DNA from: Acidimicrobiales bacterium
Lineage (GTDB): Bacteria > Actinomycetota > Acidimicrobiia > Acidimicrobiales > Aldehydirespiratoraceae
Length of the DNA: 64,000 bases
Assembly (NCBI GenBank): GCA_033344915.1
Contig: JAWPML010000001.1
Location: 1,980,369 to 2,044,368 of the forward strand
Direction: 5' to 3'
Part shown: positions 1 to 8,889 of the stretch, one piece after another
Numbering within the stretch: position 1 is the first letter of the stretch
Layout: each line of letters opens with the position of its first letter
Translations under genes and position numbers: made by a program
The notes under the pieces: generated by a model
What the model was told of the DNA's origin: nothing
Database searches by the model: none
The model's input: the letters and a program-made list of their open reading frames with translations, nothing else

Positions 1-575
1 GGGAGGGCGTAGAACGAGCCGGGCTCCTTGCGCGACGGCACCACGAAGTCACGGGCCCCCTCCGGGGTCGAGGCGATGAGCATCGGGGTCTCGATCTCGA
101 CGAAACCCTGCTCCTCCATCCCCTGCCGTACCGCGCTGTTGACCGTGGCCCGGAGGCGCAGGTTGCGCTGCATCCGCTCCTTGCGCATGTCGACGTAGCG
201 GTGGCGCAGCCGGATGGTCTCGTCGACGTCGGTCCGTTCGTCGAGCGGGAACGGCGGCGCCTCGGCCTCGGCCAGGATCTCGATGTCGGTCACGTCGATC
301 TCGATCTCGCCGGTGGCGAGGTTCGTGTTGGCCGTGTCGTCGGGGCGACGGCGCACCGTGCCGGTCATCCGGGCGACGAACTCGCTGCGCAGGTCGTGCT
401 TCTCGTCGACGACGCACTGCACGACGCCCGTGTAGTCGCGTAGGTCGATGAAGGCGAGGTGCTCGCCGTGCTCACGGCGTCGGTCGACCCAGCCGCACAC
501 CGTCACGGTGCGGCCGTCGTCGGCCGCGGTGAGGTGGCCGCACATGTCGGTTCGGAGGGAAGTGGAGAGATCCAT
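1..575 (-). CDS. aspS: Aspartyl-tRNA synthetase, N-terminal part (cut by window edge)
   Basis: This class II synthetase charges tRNA-Asp in the cytosol. The visible 191 codons contain the N-terminal OB-fold anticodon-binding domain (about residues 1-110, including VCGWVDRRREHG and FIDLRDYTG). They also hold the start of the catalytic domain (FVEIETPMLIASTPEGARDF, motif 1 region). The catalytic motifs 2 and 3 lie beyond the left edge. The ATG at 575 is preceded by AGGAA at suitable spacing. It is the last gene of the rel-hisS-aspS series and starts 20 nt after the hisS stop, so co-transcription with hisS is likely. Identification is firm, although most of the protein is missing from the window. 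Confidence 0.95.
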   Translation of the reverse strand, partial: MDLSTSLRTDMCGHLTAADDGRTVTVCGWVDRRREHGEHLAFIDLRDYTGVVQCVVDEKHDLRSEFVARMTGTVRRRPDDTANTNLATGEIEIDVTDIEILAEAEAPPFPLDERTDVDETIRLRHRYVDMRKERMQRNLRLRATVNSAVRQGMEEQGFVEIETPMLIASTPEGARDFVVPSRKEPGSFYAL

Positions 576-595
576 CGTGGTTCCTGGTTTCTGCG

Positions 596-1864
596 TCAGT
601 TCTGGAGGAGCGAGCGGACGTCGCTCACGAGATCGTCGAGAGCGATGCGGCGCTGACCGCCGTCGCCTCGGAGGTCGCGCAGGGTGACTTCGCCCGCGGC
701 GACCTCGTCTTCGCCGATGATCGCCGCGTAGGGCGCACCGGACCGGTCGGCGACCTTCATCTGTGCCTTCATGGAGCGCCCGCCGTAGGCCCGGTCGGCG
801 CCGATGCCACCGGCCCGCAGCCGCTGACAGACGTCGAGGCCCTGGCTGCCCCCGGTCACGTCGACCACGAACACGCCCACGGACGGCGGCGGCGCGGCGA
901 AGACGCCCTCGGCGTCACAGGCGAGGAGGATGCGGTCGACCCCGAGCGCGAACCCGATGCCGGGGGTGGGTGGTCCCCCGAGGTCCTCGACCAGCCCGTC
1001 GTAGCGGCCACCGCCGCCGACCGCGTTCTGCGCCCCGCCGAGCGCCTCGCCGACGAACTCGAAGACGGTCTTGGTGTAGTAGTCGAACCCGCGCACGAGG
1101 CGGGGCGACATCGAGTACGGGATGCCGAGCGAGTCGAGACCCGCCCGCACGACGGCGAAGTGCTCGCCGCATTCCTCGTTGAGGTGGTCGACCATGCTCG
1201 GCGCCGCGTCGATGACGGCCTGATCCTCGGCCCGCTTGCTGTCGAGCACGCGGAGCGGGTTGCGATCGAGCGTGACCTGCGACTGGGGCGACAGGTCGTC
1301 GCGGCGGTCCTGGAGGTAGGAGGTCAGGGCGTCGAGATAGCCCGGCCGACACGAGGCGTCGCCCATGCTGTTGACCACGAGCTCGATCTGTCGCAGTCCG
1401 AGCGCGGCGTAGAACTCCCAGCCCAGGGCGATCACGTCGATGTCGACCTGGGGATCGTCGGCTCCGAGCACCTCCACGCCGACCTGCGTGAACTGCCGGT
1501 AGCGACCGGCCTGGGGCTGCTCGTAGCGGAACTGGGGACCCTGGTACCAGATCTTCCACGGCGGGATCGGCCGGTGCTCGGCGTAGGCCCGACAGATCGA
1601 GGCCGTCAGCTCCGGACGCAGGGCGAAGTGCTGGGGCGGATCGCCCTTGTCGTGGAAGTCGAACATCTCCTTGGTGACCACGTCCGTGGTCTCACCGAGG
1701 CGGAGGAAGACGCCGATGTCCTCGAACATCGGCGAGACGACCTCACCGAATCCGCTGAGCTCGGCGATCCGGGCGAACTCGTCGAGCAGCGCGCGGAGCC
1801 GGCCCGACTCGGGCGGGAGGATGTCGCGGGTGCCTTTCGGGGCACGGAAGGTCGGCTCGGCCAC
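596..1864 (-). CDS. hisS: Histidyl-tRNA synthetase
   Basis: HisRS activates histidine with ATP and loads it on tRNA-His in the cytosol. The 422-residue product has the normal bacterial length. Class II motif 2 is at residues 112-125 (FRYEQPQAGRYRQF). The histidine-specific signature LVRGFDYYT is at 256-264, and motif 3 (GIGFALGVDRILLA) follows near 305. A C-terminal anticodon-binding domain completes it. The start is GTG at 1864: a TAGCCT hexamer lies 8 nt upstream, which fits a leaderless transcript starting at the codon. It lies between rel and aspS, as in many actinobacteria. Confidence 0.97.
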   Translation of the reverse strand: MAEPTFRAPKGTRDILPPESGRLRALLDEFARIAELSGFGEVVSPMFEDIGVFLRLGETTDVVTKEMFDFHDKGDPPQHFALRPELTASICRAYAEHRPIPPWKIWYQGPQFRYEQPQAGRYRQFTQVGVEVLGADDPQVDIDVIALGWEFYAALGLRQIELVVNSMGDASCRPGYLDALTSYLQDRRDDLSPQSQVTLDRNPLRVLDSKRAEDQAVIDAAPSMVDHLNEECGEHFAVVRAGLDSLGIPYSMSPRLVRGFDYYTKTVFEFVGEALGGAQNAVGGGGRYDGLVEDLGGPPTPGIGFALGVDRILLACDAEGVFAAPPPSVGVFVVDVTGGSQGLDVCQRLRAGGIGADRAYGGRSMKAQMKVADRSGAPYAAIIGEDEVAAGEVTLRDLRGDGGQRRIALDDLVSDVRSLLQN

Positions 1865-1872
1865 AGCCGCTC

Positions 1873-1878
1873 AGGCTA
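1873..1878 (-). promoter_or_regulatory. Putative -10 element, leaderless hisS
   Basis: TAGCCT on the minus strand, 8 nt before the hisS GTG. It matches the TANNNT spacing seen before many genes in this window and supports the GTG at 1864. Inference from position only. Confidence 0.45.
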
Positions 1879-1938
1879 TCGGTGCGCCCCGTCGACCCCG
1901 TGGAGGTTTCCGACCGGTACTGCCGACCCTCGGCGGTG

Positions 1939-4185
1939 TCAGTCCGCGGCCTCGGACGAGCCGCCGCCCGGCACGATGCGGTAGGCGTCGTAGACGGCTT
2001 CGACGGCGAGCAGCCGGGACAGCACGGCGTCGAGCTGGCTGACATCGGCGAGCTCGAACTCGAACTGCATCTTGGCGACCGCGTCGTCACCGGTCTCCGT
2101 GGCGACCGAGACCACGTTGAGTCCGTGGTCGGAGAGCACCTTGGCGACGTCCACGAGCAGCGATGCCCGGTCGAGTGCCTGCACCTCGATGGTGGTCTGG
2201 AAGCGACCGTCGTGGTCCGCGTCCCACTCGACCTCGATCAACCGATCCGGCTGGCCTTCCTGGAGCGTCGTGGCGTTGAGGCAGTCGGACCGGTGCACCG
2301 ACACGCCGCGACCACGGGTGACGAAGCCGACGATCTCGTCGGGCGGCACCGGTGAACAACAGCGCGAGATGCGGATCATGATGTCGTCCAGGCCCTCGAC
2401 GTGGACCCCGGCGGTGCCTCGCGCCCGTCGCTTCGCGCCGATCCGACGGGAGACGTTCGACGGCAGCCGGTCCTGGTGGCGGTCGGCGGCGTCGTCGCCG
2501 CGCAGCTCGCGGGCGATCCGTTCGGCCACGGTGGAGCCGGCGACGTGGCCTTCCCCGATCGCCGCGAACAGCGACTCGTCGTCGACATAGTTCAGCTGCT
2601 CGCCGACGGCCATCAGCACGGGTTCTTTGAGGACGCGCTGGGCGGGCAGACCCTCGCGCCGCAGCGCCGACAGCAGCTCGTCGCGGCCGTGTTCGATGGC
2701 GTCCTCGCGACGCTCACGCGTGTACCACTGGCGGATCTTGTTGGCGGCCCGACGCGACGCGACGAACTTGAGCCAGTCCCGACTCGGGCCCGCTCCTTCC
2801 ACCTTCGAGGTGAAGATCTCGACGGTGTCGCCGGACTCGAGCCTGCTGTCGAGCGGCACGAGCCGGCCGTTCACCTTGGACCCGATGCAGGCATGCCCCA
2901 CGTCGGTGTGGATCGAATAGGCGAAGTCCACCGGGGTCGCCCCGACGGGCAACTCGACGACCTTTCCCTTCGGCGTGAAGACGTAGACCTCGTCCTGATC
3001 GAGGTCCACCTTCAGGTTGCTCATGAACTCCGAATGGTCGGCGGTCTCCTGCTGCCACTCGACGATCCGGTTGAGCCAGGCCATCTCCCCGCCGGACTCT
3101 CCGTCCTTGTAGTCCGAATGCGCCGCCACCCCGAACTCGGCGCGCTGGTGCATCTCCCGCGTGCGGATCTGCACCTCGATCGACTTGCCCTGGGGGCCGA
3201 CCACCGTCGTGTGCAACGACTGGTAGAGGTTGAACTTGGGCATCGCGATGTAGTCCTTGAACCGGCCCTGCACCGGTCGCCACGTGGCGTGGATGGAGCC
3301 CAGTGCGCCGTAGCACTCCCGCACGGAGTCGACGATCACGCGAATGCCGACGAGGTCGAAGATCTCGTCGAAGGACCGGCCCTTCACGACCATCTTCTCG
3401 TAGATGGACCAGAGGTGTTTCGGGCGACCGACGATCTCGGCGACGATGCCCAACTCCGCGAGGCGGGCCTGCACGTCGGCGAGCACCTGGGCGAGATAGA
3501 GATCTCGCTCCGGCGCGCGCTGGTGGATCATCTGGTCGATCTCGGCGTAGCGGCGGGGATGGAGCGCGGCGAACGAGAGATCCTCCAGCTGCTGCTTCAT
3601 GTCCTGCATGCCGAGCCGGTGGGCGAGTGGGGCGTAGACGTCGAGCGTTTCGCGCGCGGTGCGCTCCTGTTTGAACGGGGGCAGCGCGGCGACGGTACGG
3701 AGGTTGTGGAGTCGGTCGGCGAGCTTGATGATCAGCACCCGCATGTCCGAGGCGATCGCCACGATCATCTTGCGGACGGTGGCCGCCTGCTGCTCCTCCT
3801 TGGTGTCGTACTTGACCCGCTCGAGTTTGGTGACGCCGTCGACGATGCGGGCGAGGTCGCTGCCGAACTCGTCCTCCAGCTGCTTCAGGCCGACCGGCGT
3901 GTCCTCCACCGCGTCGTGCAACAACGCGCCGGCGATCGTCACATCGTCGATGCCCTGACGGGCGACGATGGTGGCGACGGCCACCGGATGGCGGATGTAG
4001 GGCTCGCCCGACTTCCGGGTCTGCCCCTCGTGGGCTGCGGCCGCGAGCTCGAAGGCCCGCTCGATCAACGCGGTGTCGCCCTTGGGGTGGTGTTCGCGAT
4101 ACGCCTCGAGCAACTCGGCGATCTCGATCGACGGGGAGCGGTTCGGCCCCCGACGCCAGGGCAGGACGCGGGTGACGGTGGCCAT
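1939..4185 (-). CDS. rel: Bifunctional (p)ppGpp synthetase/hydrolase (RSH)
   Basis: The long RelA/SpoT homologue makes and degrades the stringent-response alarmone. The 748-residue protein has an intact HD hydrolase domain (H66, and H90-D91 within HDAVEDT) and a synthetase domain with the RFKDYIAMPKFNLYQSLH stretch. The RxKD version of that loop is typical of bifunctional enzymes. A TGS domain (VYVFTPKGKVVELPVGATPVDFAYSIH) and a C-terminal ACT domain follow. The ATG at 4185 overlaps the apt stop (TGATG), so translation is probably coupled. Longer upstream readings of this frame run through apt and are not real. The apt-rel order is widely conserved in actinobacteria. Confidence 0.97.
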   Translation of the reverse strand: MATVTRVLPWRRGPNRSPSIEIAELLEAYREHHPKGDTALIERAFELAAAAHEGQTRKSGEPYIRHPVAVATIVARQGIDDVTIAGALLHDAVEDTPVGLKQLEDEFGSDLARIVDGVTKLERVKYDTKEEQQAATVRKMIVAIASDMRVLIIKLADRLHNLRTVAALPPFKQERTARETLDVYAPLAHRLGMQDMKQQLEDLSFAALHPRRYAEIDQMIHQRAPERDLYLAQVLADVQARLAELGIVAEIVGRPKHLWSIYEKMVVKGRSFDEIFDLVGIRVIVDSVRECYGALGSIHATWRPVQGRFKDYIAMPKFNLYQSLHTTVVGPQGKSIEVQIRTREMHQRAEFGVAAHSDYKDGESGGEMAWLNRIVEWQQETADHSEFMSNLKVDLDQDEVYVFTPKGKVVELPVGATPVDFAYSIHTDVGHACIGSKVNGRLVPLDSRLESGDTVEIFTSKVEGAGPSRDWLKFVASRRAANKIRQWYTRERREDAIEHGRDELLSALRREGLPAQRVLKEPVLMAVGEQLNYVDDESLFAAIGEGHVAGSTVAERIARELRGDDAADRHQDRLPSNVSRRIGAKRRARGTAGVHVEGLDDIMIRISRCCSPVPPDEIVGFVTRGRGVSVHRSDCLNATTLQEGQPDRLIEVEWDADHDGRFQTTIEVQALDRASLLVDVAKVLSDHGLNVVSVATETGDDAVAKMQFEFELADVSQLDAVLSRLLAVEAVYDAYRIVPGGGSSEAAD

Positions 4186-4718
4186 CAGCTCGCCCCGATC
4201 GTCACGAGGGACTCGATCCGATGGTCGCCCAGCTTCGATCGACCGTCGAGGAAGGCGAGCTCGAGGAGGAACCCGAACCCGGCGACGACCGCATCGTGGC
4301 GGCTGACCAGCTCGGCCGCGGCCGCCGCGGTGCCTCCCGTGGCGAGCACGTCGTCCACGATCACCGTGCGTCGTCCGGGGGCGAGGGCGTCGGTGTGGAT
4401 CTCCAGCGTGTCGGTGCCGTACTCGAGCCCGTAGTCGATCGACGACGTGTGGTGCGGCAACTTCCCGGGCTTGCGCACGGGCACGAAGCCGATGCCGAGC
4501 TGGCGGGCGACGGTGGCGCCGAAGAGGAACCCGCGTGCCTCGATGCCGATGATCGCGTCGATTCCCTGCTCTGCCCACGGCTCGGCCATCGAATGGACCG
4601 CCTCGTCGAAACCGTCCGGGTCGGCGAGCAGTGGGGTGATGTCCTTGTAGACGATCCCGGGCTCGGGGAAGTCGGGAACGTCGCGGATCAATCCCTCGAT
4701 GCGTCCCATACTGGCCAT
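4185..4718 (-). CDS. apt: Adenine phosphoribosyltransferase
   Basis: APRT salvages adenine to AMP using PRPP. The 177-residue product has normal length. The PRPP-binding loop VIVDDVLATGGT is at residues 119-130, and the family start (IRDVPDFPEPGIVYKDITPLL) is well conserved. The ATG at 4718 is chosen because TACGGT lies 6 nt upstream. An in-frame ATG at 4709 is a weaker alternative. Its stop overlaps the rel start by one base. Placement between secF and rel is typical for actinobacteria. Confidence 0.96.
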   Translation of the reverse strand: MASMGRIEGLIRDVPDFPEPGIVYKDITPLLADPDGFDEAVHSMAEPWAEQGIDAIIGIEARGFLFGATVARQLGIGFVPVRKPGKLPHHTSSIDYGLEYGTDTLEIHTDALAPGRRTVIVDDVLATGGTAAAAAELVSRHDAVVAGFGFLLELAFLDGRSKLGDHRIESLVTIGAS

Positions 4719-4724
4719 GGCTCC

Positions 4725-4730
4725 ACCGTA
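4725..4730 (-). promoter_or_regulatory. Putative -10 element, leaderless apt
   Basis: TACGGT on the minus strand, 6 nt before the apt ATG. It suggests a separate leaderless promoter for apt-rel inside the sec-rel series. Inference from spacing. Confidence 0.4.
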
Positions 4731-4764
4731 CCGCCGCCTGTCGATGTCGATGACCAGCCCGGGG

Positions 4765-5850
4765 TCAGCGCTTCTTCTTCTTGCGGGGCCGCGGCGGCGC
4801 GCTCGTCGCCCGGGGCCGATCGGCCGTCGCCCGGGCGGGACGCGAGGCTGTCCGGCCGAGCGCGATGTCGTCCGTCGAGACCGCCCGGGTGCCGTCGCCG
4901 GTGTGTCCCCGCGCCTCGACCTTCCGGGCGATCGCAAGGTACTGCTCCTCGCGACTCTTCATGAACGCCACCAGCGACGACGCCAGGAAGATCGACGAGT
5001 ACGAGCCGACCACGATGCCGATGAGCAGGGCGATGGCGAATTCCTGGAGCGTGAGTGCGCCGAGGAAGAACGAGCCGACGAAGAGCATCGACGCGACCGG
5101 CAGCATCGAAGTGATCGATGTGTTGATCGAACGCATCAGCACTTGGTTGAGCGCCAGGTTCATCATTTCGTTGTAGGTGTAGCGACCAGTGCCGGTGAGC
5201 CGACCGGAGATCTCCCGGACCTTGTCGTAGACGACGATCGTGTCGTAGAGCGAGTAGCCCATGATCGTCAGGAACGCGATGACGGTCGCCGGCGTCACCT
5301 CGAACTGGAACACCGAGTAGACGCCGACCGAGATCAGGATGTCGTGGGCCACGGCGACCACGGCGCCGACCGCCATCTTCCACTCGAGGCGGATCGCGAT
5401 GTAGCCGGCGACGATGATGAAGAACCAGATGAGCGCGTTGCGTGCCTTCTCGGTGATCTGGTCGCCCCACGACGGTCCGACCGTGGTGACGCTCACCTCG
5501 GAGATCGCGACACCGCCGAGCTCGGCCATCACCTCGGTGACGTCGGCGATCGCGTCGGCCTCGTCGAGATCGGCGCGCAAGCGGATGCTGTCGCCACCGA
5601 GGACCTGGATCTTGCCGGCCGCGGCGTCGGTGCCACTCAGGGCCTCGCGGGCGTCGCCCACCGAGGTGCCGGGCGCCTCGACCTCCCACGACGTGCCGCC
5701 CTCGAACTCGATGCCGAGGTTGAGGCCCCGGGTCGCGAGCGAGCCGATGCTGAGCAGGACGAGTAGGAGCGAGCCGATGAGCGCCGGGCGCCACAGCTTC
5801 GGGAAGTCGAAGTGCTGCTCGCCGCGGTACATGAGGCGGAGGGTGTTCAC
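4765..5850 (-). CDS. secF: Protein translocase subunit SecF
   Basis: SecF pairs with SecD in the membrane and uses the proton gradient to help SecYEG export. The 361-residue protein has the N-terminal helix followed by the signature LNLGIEFEGGTSWEV near residues 43-57. A periplasmic-type P4 domain and five further hydrophobic helices follow, and the tail is very basic (ending KKKKR). The start is GTG at 5850, overlapping the secD stop (GTGA), so SecD and SecF are translationally coupled. The C-terminal tail after about residue 310 is longer and more basic than in many homologues. Confidence 0.96.
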   Translation of the reverse strand: MNTLRLMYRGEQHFDFPKLWRPALIGSLLLVLLSIGSLATRGLNLGIEFEGGTSWEVEAPGTSVGDAREALSGTDAAAGKIQVLGGDSIRLRADLDEADAIADVTEVMAELGGVAISEVSVTTVGPSWGDQITEKARNALIWFFIIVAGYIAIRLEWKMAVGAVVAVAHDILISVGVYSVFQFEVTPATVIAFLTIMGYSLYDTIVVYDKVREISGRLTGTGRYTYNEMMNLALNQVLMRSINTSITSMLPVASMLFVGSFFLGALTLQEFAIALLIGIVVGSYSSIFLASSLVAFMKSREEQYLAIARKVEARGHTGDGTRAVSTDDIALGRTASRPARATADRPRATSAPPRPRKKKKR

Positions 5851-7298
5851 GCCGACACCTCCCCCGCCGGGATGCCGTAGCGCCGCGGGCGTTCCGTCAT
5901 GGCGTCACGGCGGGCCATGAGGCGGATCACCGGACCCATGAAGAAGTAGGTGGCGACGAGGTCGAGCACGGTGGCGAGGCCCAGGAAGAGTGCGAAGCCC
6001 TTCACCTGGCCCACCGTCAGGAAGTAGAGGACCACCGCCGCGATGAGCGACGCGACGTCGGCCTTCACGATCGTGGAGTAGGCGATCGGGAACGCCCGCT
6101 CGACGGCGGAGCGAACGGTGCGGCCGCCGCGTACGTCCTCCTTGAGGTGCTCGAAGTACACGACGTTGGAATCCACGGATACGCCGACGGAGACGATGAG
6201 GCCGGTCACGCCGGCGAGGGTGAGGGCGAGGCCCTGGGACTCGCCGAGCCAGGCGATCATCGTCCACAGGAGGGCACCGGACACACCGAGAGAGGCGATC
6301 GCGACGAGGCCGAGTAGGCGGTAGTAGGCGAGCAGGTAGATCGACACGAGAGCGAGCCCGATGACGCCGGCCGCGATGCCCGCGTCGAGCGCGTCCTCAC
6401 CAAGGGTGGACGAAACCGTACGGCTCTCCTGGGGGGTGAGCTCGACGGGCAGCGAGCCGAACCGCAGCACCAGGGCGAGATCCTTCGCTTCGCCCTCGGA
6501 GAAGGAGCCGGTGATGGAGATCTGCGACCGGTCGAAGGTGGGGGCGTTGACCGATGGTGCACTCTCGACGACACCGTCGATCTCGATCGCGATCGAGGCC
6601 GTCGGACACGTGATCGTCACCGCGAAGCACTGACTCGCGAGCTCGTTGAAGTCGTCGATGCCGGGCGAGCCGCCGCGCATCACGAGCGAGACCTGCCATT
6701 GGCCGGCGAAGCGGGCCGACGCATCCTCGACCGCGAGGCCGGTGAGTCGATCGGTCGTACCCTCGTTCTCGATCAGCTCGGGGGCCGGGCCGAGGAGGTA
6801 GCGGATGCCGTCGGTGCCGTCGGCGACCATGCACTCGGCTGCGCTCGCTTCCGGCGTGGGCTCGCCGTCCGAGAAGTCGGGCGGCTCATCCCCGTCGCCC
6901 GGGCACAGGGCCGCGCCGGGCGTGAAGTCCGTGCCGGGGCCGCCCCGCATGAGCACCGGCCGGAACCGCAACTCGGCGGTCTGGCCGACGAGATCGAGCG
7001 CCCGCTGCTGGTCGTCCACGCCGGGGATCTGCACGAGCACGGTGAGCCCCTGCCGGGTGATCTCGGGTTCGCGAACACCCAGTCCGTCGACCCGGTTACG
7101 GATGACGGCGATCGCCTGATCGAGGATGTCCTCGGACACCTCGGATCCGTCGGGGTTGGGCTCGGGCTCGAGCACGACGCTGACCCCGCCCTGGAGGTCC
7201 AGGCCGAGCAGCGGCTCGTTCCCGGCGGCGAACGTGTAGACGATGCCCGCGATGGCGACGAAGACGATGCCGATCGCGAGGCTGAGTTGACCCCGCAT
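5847..7298 (-). CDS. secD: Protein translocase subunit SecD
   Basis: SecD is the larger partner of SecF. The 483-residue product begins with a signal-anchor helix (about residues 7-25) followed by the conserved LLGLDLQGGVSVVLE (D34-G38). A large extracytoplasmic P1 region and five C-terminal helices of the RND fold (GESQGLALTLAGVTGLIVSVGVSVD) follow. The ATG at 7298 sits 2 nt after the yajC stop. The extracytoplasmic domain carries an acidic insert near residues 150-180. The yajC-secD-secF order is standard. Confidence 0.96.
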   Translation of the reverse strand: MRGQLSLAIGIVFVAIAGIVYTFAAGNEPLLGLDLQGGVSVVLEPEPNPDGSEVSEDILDQAIAVIRNRVDGLGVREPEITRQGLTVLVQIPGVDDQQRALDLVGQTAELRFRPVLMRGGPGTDFTPGAALCPGDGDEPPDFSDGEPTPEASAAECMVADGTDGIRYLLGPAPELIENEGTTDRLTGLAVEDASARFAGQWQVSLVMRGGSPGIDDFNELASQCFAVTITCPTASIAIEIDGVVESAPSVNAPTFDRSQISITGSFSEGEAKDLALVLRFGSLPVELTPQESRTVSSTLGEDALDAGIAAGVIGLALVSIYLLAYYRLLGLVAIASLGVSGALLWTMIAWLGESQGLALTLAGVTGLIVSVGVSVDSNVVYFEHLKEDVRGGRTVRSAVERAFPIAYSTIVKADVASLIAAVVLYFLTVGQVKGFALFLGLATVLDLVATYFFMGPVIRLMARRDAMTERPRRYGIPAGEVSA

Positions 7299-7300
7299 GT

Positions 7301-7606
7301 TCAGGCGTCGCTGTCCTCGGCGTCCACCATCTCCTCGTCGTCCTCGTCGTCCCCGTCTCCGTCCGTGACCTTCTCGACGATGGCCGACTTGGTGACCTTC
7401 AGCTCGACCTCGGGCGCGACCTCCAGCCACACGACGGCGTCCTCGACCTCGGCGACGGCGCCGTAGATACCGGCGTTGGTGACCACGATGTCACCCTCCT
7501 CGAGCGAGCGGATGAGTTCCTGATGGGCCTTCATGCGACGCTGCTGCGGAACGATCATGAACGCGTAGAGGGCGCCCATGGCGACGAGAAGGATGACGAT
7601 CTCCAT
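7301..7606 (-). CDS. yajC: Preprotein translocase subunit YajC
   Basis: YajC is a small single-pass membrane protein associated with SecDF. The 101 residues show one N-terminal helix (about 3-18, IVILLVAMGALYAFMIV) and the family signature PQQRRMKAHQELIRSLEEGDIVVTNAGIYG. A strongly acidic tail (DGDGDDEDDEE) closes the protein. The ATG at 7606 is supported by TAGCCT 7 nt upstream, which implies a leaderless message. It heads a tight operon with secD and secF. Confidence 0.95.
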   Translation of the reverse strand: MEIVILLVAMGALYAFMIVPQQRRMKAHQELIRSLEEGDIVVTNAGIYGAVAEVEDAVVWLEVAPEVELKVTKSAIVEKVTDGDGDDEDDEEMVDAEDSDA

Positions 7607-7613
7607 GCCGGGG

Positions 7614-7619
7614 AGGCTA
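7614..7619 (-). promoter_or_regulatory. Putative -10 element, leaderless yajC-secD-secF
   Basis: TAGCCT on the minus strand, exactly 7 nt before the yajC ATG. No Shine-Dalgarno sequence is present, so the message is probably leaderless. Inference. Confidence 0.5.
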
Positions 7620-8846
7620 GCTCGCAGGTCCCGGGTACCGACGACCCGGGCCCGCCCGGTCACTCCCGGCATAGAGGAGCGAGCTCGCCGCGAGGCACGC
7701 CCCGGCGGCAATCCACGCCATCCCGATGCCCCGACTGTCCGCGAGCGCGGTGAGGGTCAGGGCGGCCACGACACCGCCGGCCTGGAACAGGAGCGAATCG
7801 ACGGAGAGCGTCGTACTTCGCTGCTCGCTCGCGGTGTGCTCGTGCAGCAGTGCACTCCGCAGCGGTCCCGTCACCCCGAGGAATGTGTAGAAGAACACGA
7901 ACACGAGCGCAGCGACTACGGGCTGCGTCACGACACCGAGCAGGGCGAGCATCGACCCGGCCAGCAGTTGGGCGGTCATGGTCGGTGACGCGCGTCGGCC
8001 GATCCTCCGGCCGAACGCGGGACCCAGTGCGGCACCGGCGGCGCCCCCGGCGAATCCGACGGCGAGCAGCGCGCCCAGGAAGATGGTGGCGTCGTCTCGA
8101 TCGAGCAGCTCCAGGAACCGCGGCTGCCAGAGCGCCTCCACCGCGACCAGCGCTGCCCCGATCAACGCGCCGCCGGCGATGGTGCGGCGAAGCGACCCGG
8201 CCCGGACGGCGAACCCGAGACCCGTCCGGACGTTGGCGAACGCTGCGATGCCGTCGGCTCGATTCCGGGACCGGGCCGGACGTTCTTCGTTCATGAGGAC
8301 GTAGACCGCGACGAGATGAACCCCTTCGAGGACGAGCGCGAGCAGGACGGTGGCCCACAGTCGCCCACCGGCGAGCTGCGGGACGAGGCCACCCACGATC
8401 GACCCGACCGCGAGCGCGAGCCCGTCCACGGCCCCACCGCGAGAGAGCCCGATGCGCACGTCGACGTCCGCGTCCGCCGCCTTCGACTCGTCCACGAACC
8501 ACGATTCGAGCGGCCCGGAGTCGAGGGCCCGCCCCACACCACCGAGAAACAGTGCGACCGCGAGGACCCGGAGGTCCGTCGACGCGAGCAGCAGCGCGAA
8601 CAGCCCCACATTGCAGAGGGCGGACGCGAGCAGGACGGGGCGGCGGCCGATCGAGTCCGCCAGCCCGCCGGTCGGGAGTTCGAGCGCCGCCGTCGTCACG
8701 CTGTAGACGGCCAGCAGCGGACCGAGTTGGGTGAGCGACGCGCCACGGGACAGGACGAGCACGAAGATCGGCTCGACGAGGCCGACGGGTAACCATCGCA
8801 GCGCCAACAGGACGATGTACCGCCGCCGCACTTCGTCAACGCTCAC
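7617..8846 (-). CDS. MFS transporter, substrate unknown
   Basis: A 409-residue Major Facilitator protein with about twelve hydrophobic segments. The loop motif between helices 2 and 3 (GGLADSIGRRPVLL, about residues 60-73) fits the family. The start is GTG at 8846, with TAGGGT 6 nt upstream. It is inserted between tgt and yajC, where many actinobacteria have no transporter. Its stop lies 10 nt before the yajC start and overlaps the yajC promoter hexamer. Similar sequences are often annotated as drug or small-molecule exporters, but nothing here defines a substrate. Confidence 0.9.
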   Translation of the reverse strand: MSVDEVRRRYIVLLALRWLPVGLVEPIFVLVLSRGASLTQLGPLLAVYSVTTAALELPTGGLADSIGRRPVLLASALCNVGLFALLLASTDLRVLAVALFLGGVGRALDSGPLESWFVDESKAADADVDVRIGLSRGGAVDGLALAVGSIVGGLVPQLAGGRLWATVLLALVLEGVHLVAVYVLMNEERPARSRNRADGIAAFANVRTGLGFAVRAGSLRRTIAGGALIGAALVAVEALWQPRFLELLDRDDATIFLGALLAVGFAGGAAGAALGPAFGRRIGRRASPTMTAQLLAGSMLALLGVVTQPVVAALVFVFFYTFLGVTGPLRSALLHEHTASEQRSTTLSVDSLLFQAGGVVAALTLTALADSRGIGMAWIAAGACLAASSLLYAGSDRAGPGRRYPGPAS

Positions 8847-8852
8847 GCGGCG

Positions 8853-8858
8853 ACCCTA
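8853..8858 (-). promoter_or_regulatory. Putative -10 element, leaderless MFS gene
   Basis: TAGGGT on the minus strand, 6 nt before the GTG start at 8846. Supports the GTG. Inference from spacing. Confidence 0.4.
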
Positions 8859-8889
8859 GTGGCCGACCCTTCCCGGCAACCTCGACCTG

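Noticed and set aside
2401-4434. 677-residue open frame on the plus strand opposite rel
   Set aside because: It is a mirror of the GC-rich third codon positions of rel. Its composition (Asp/Arg/Val/Leu rich, no domain) is that of a shadow frame.
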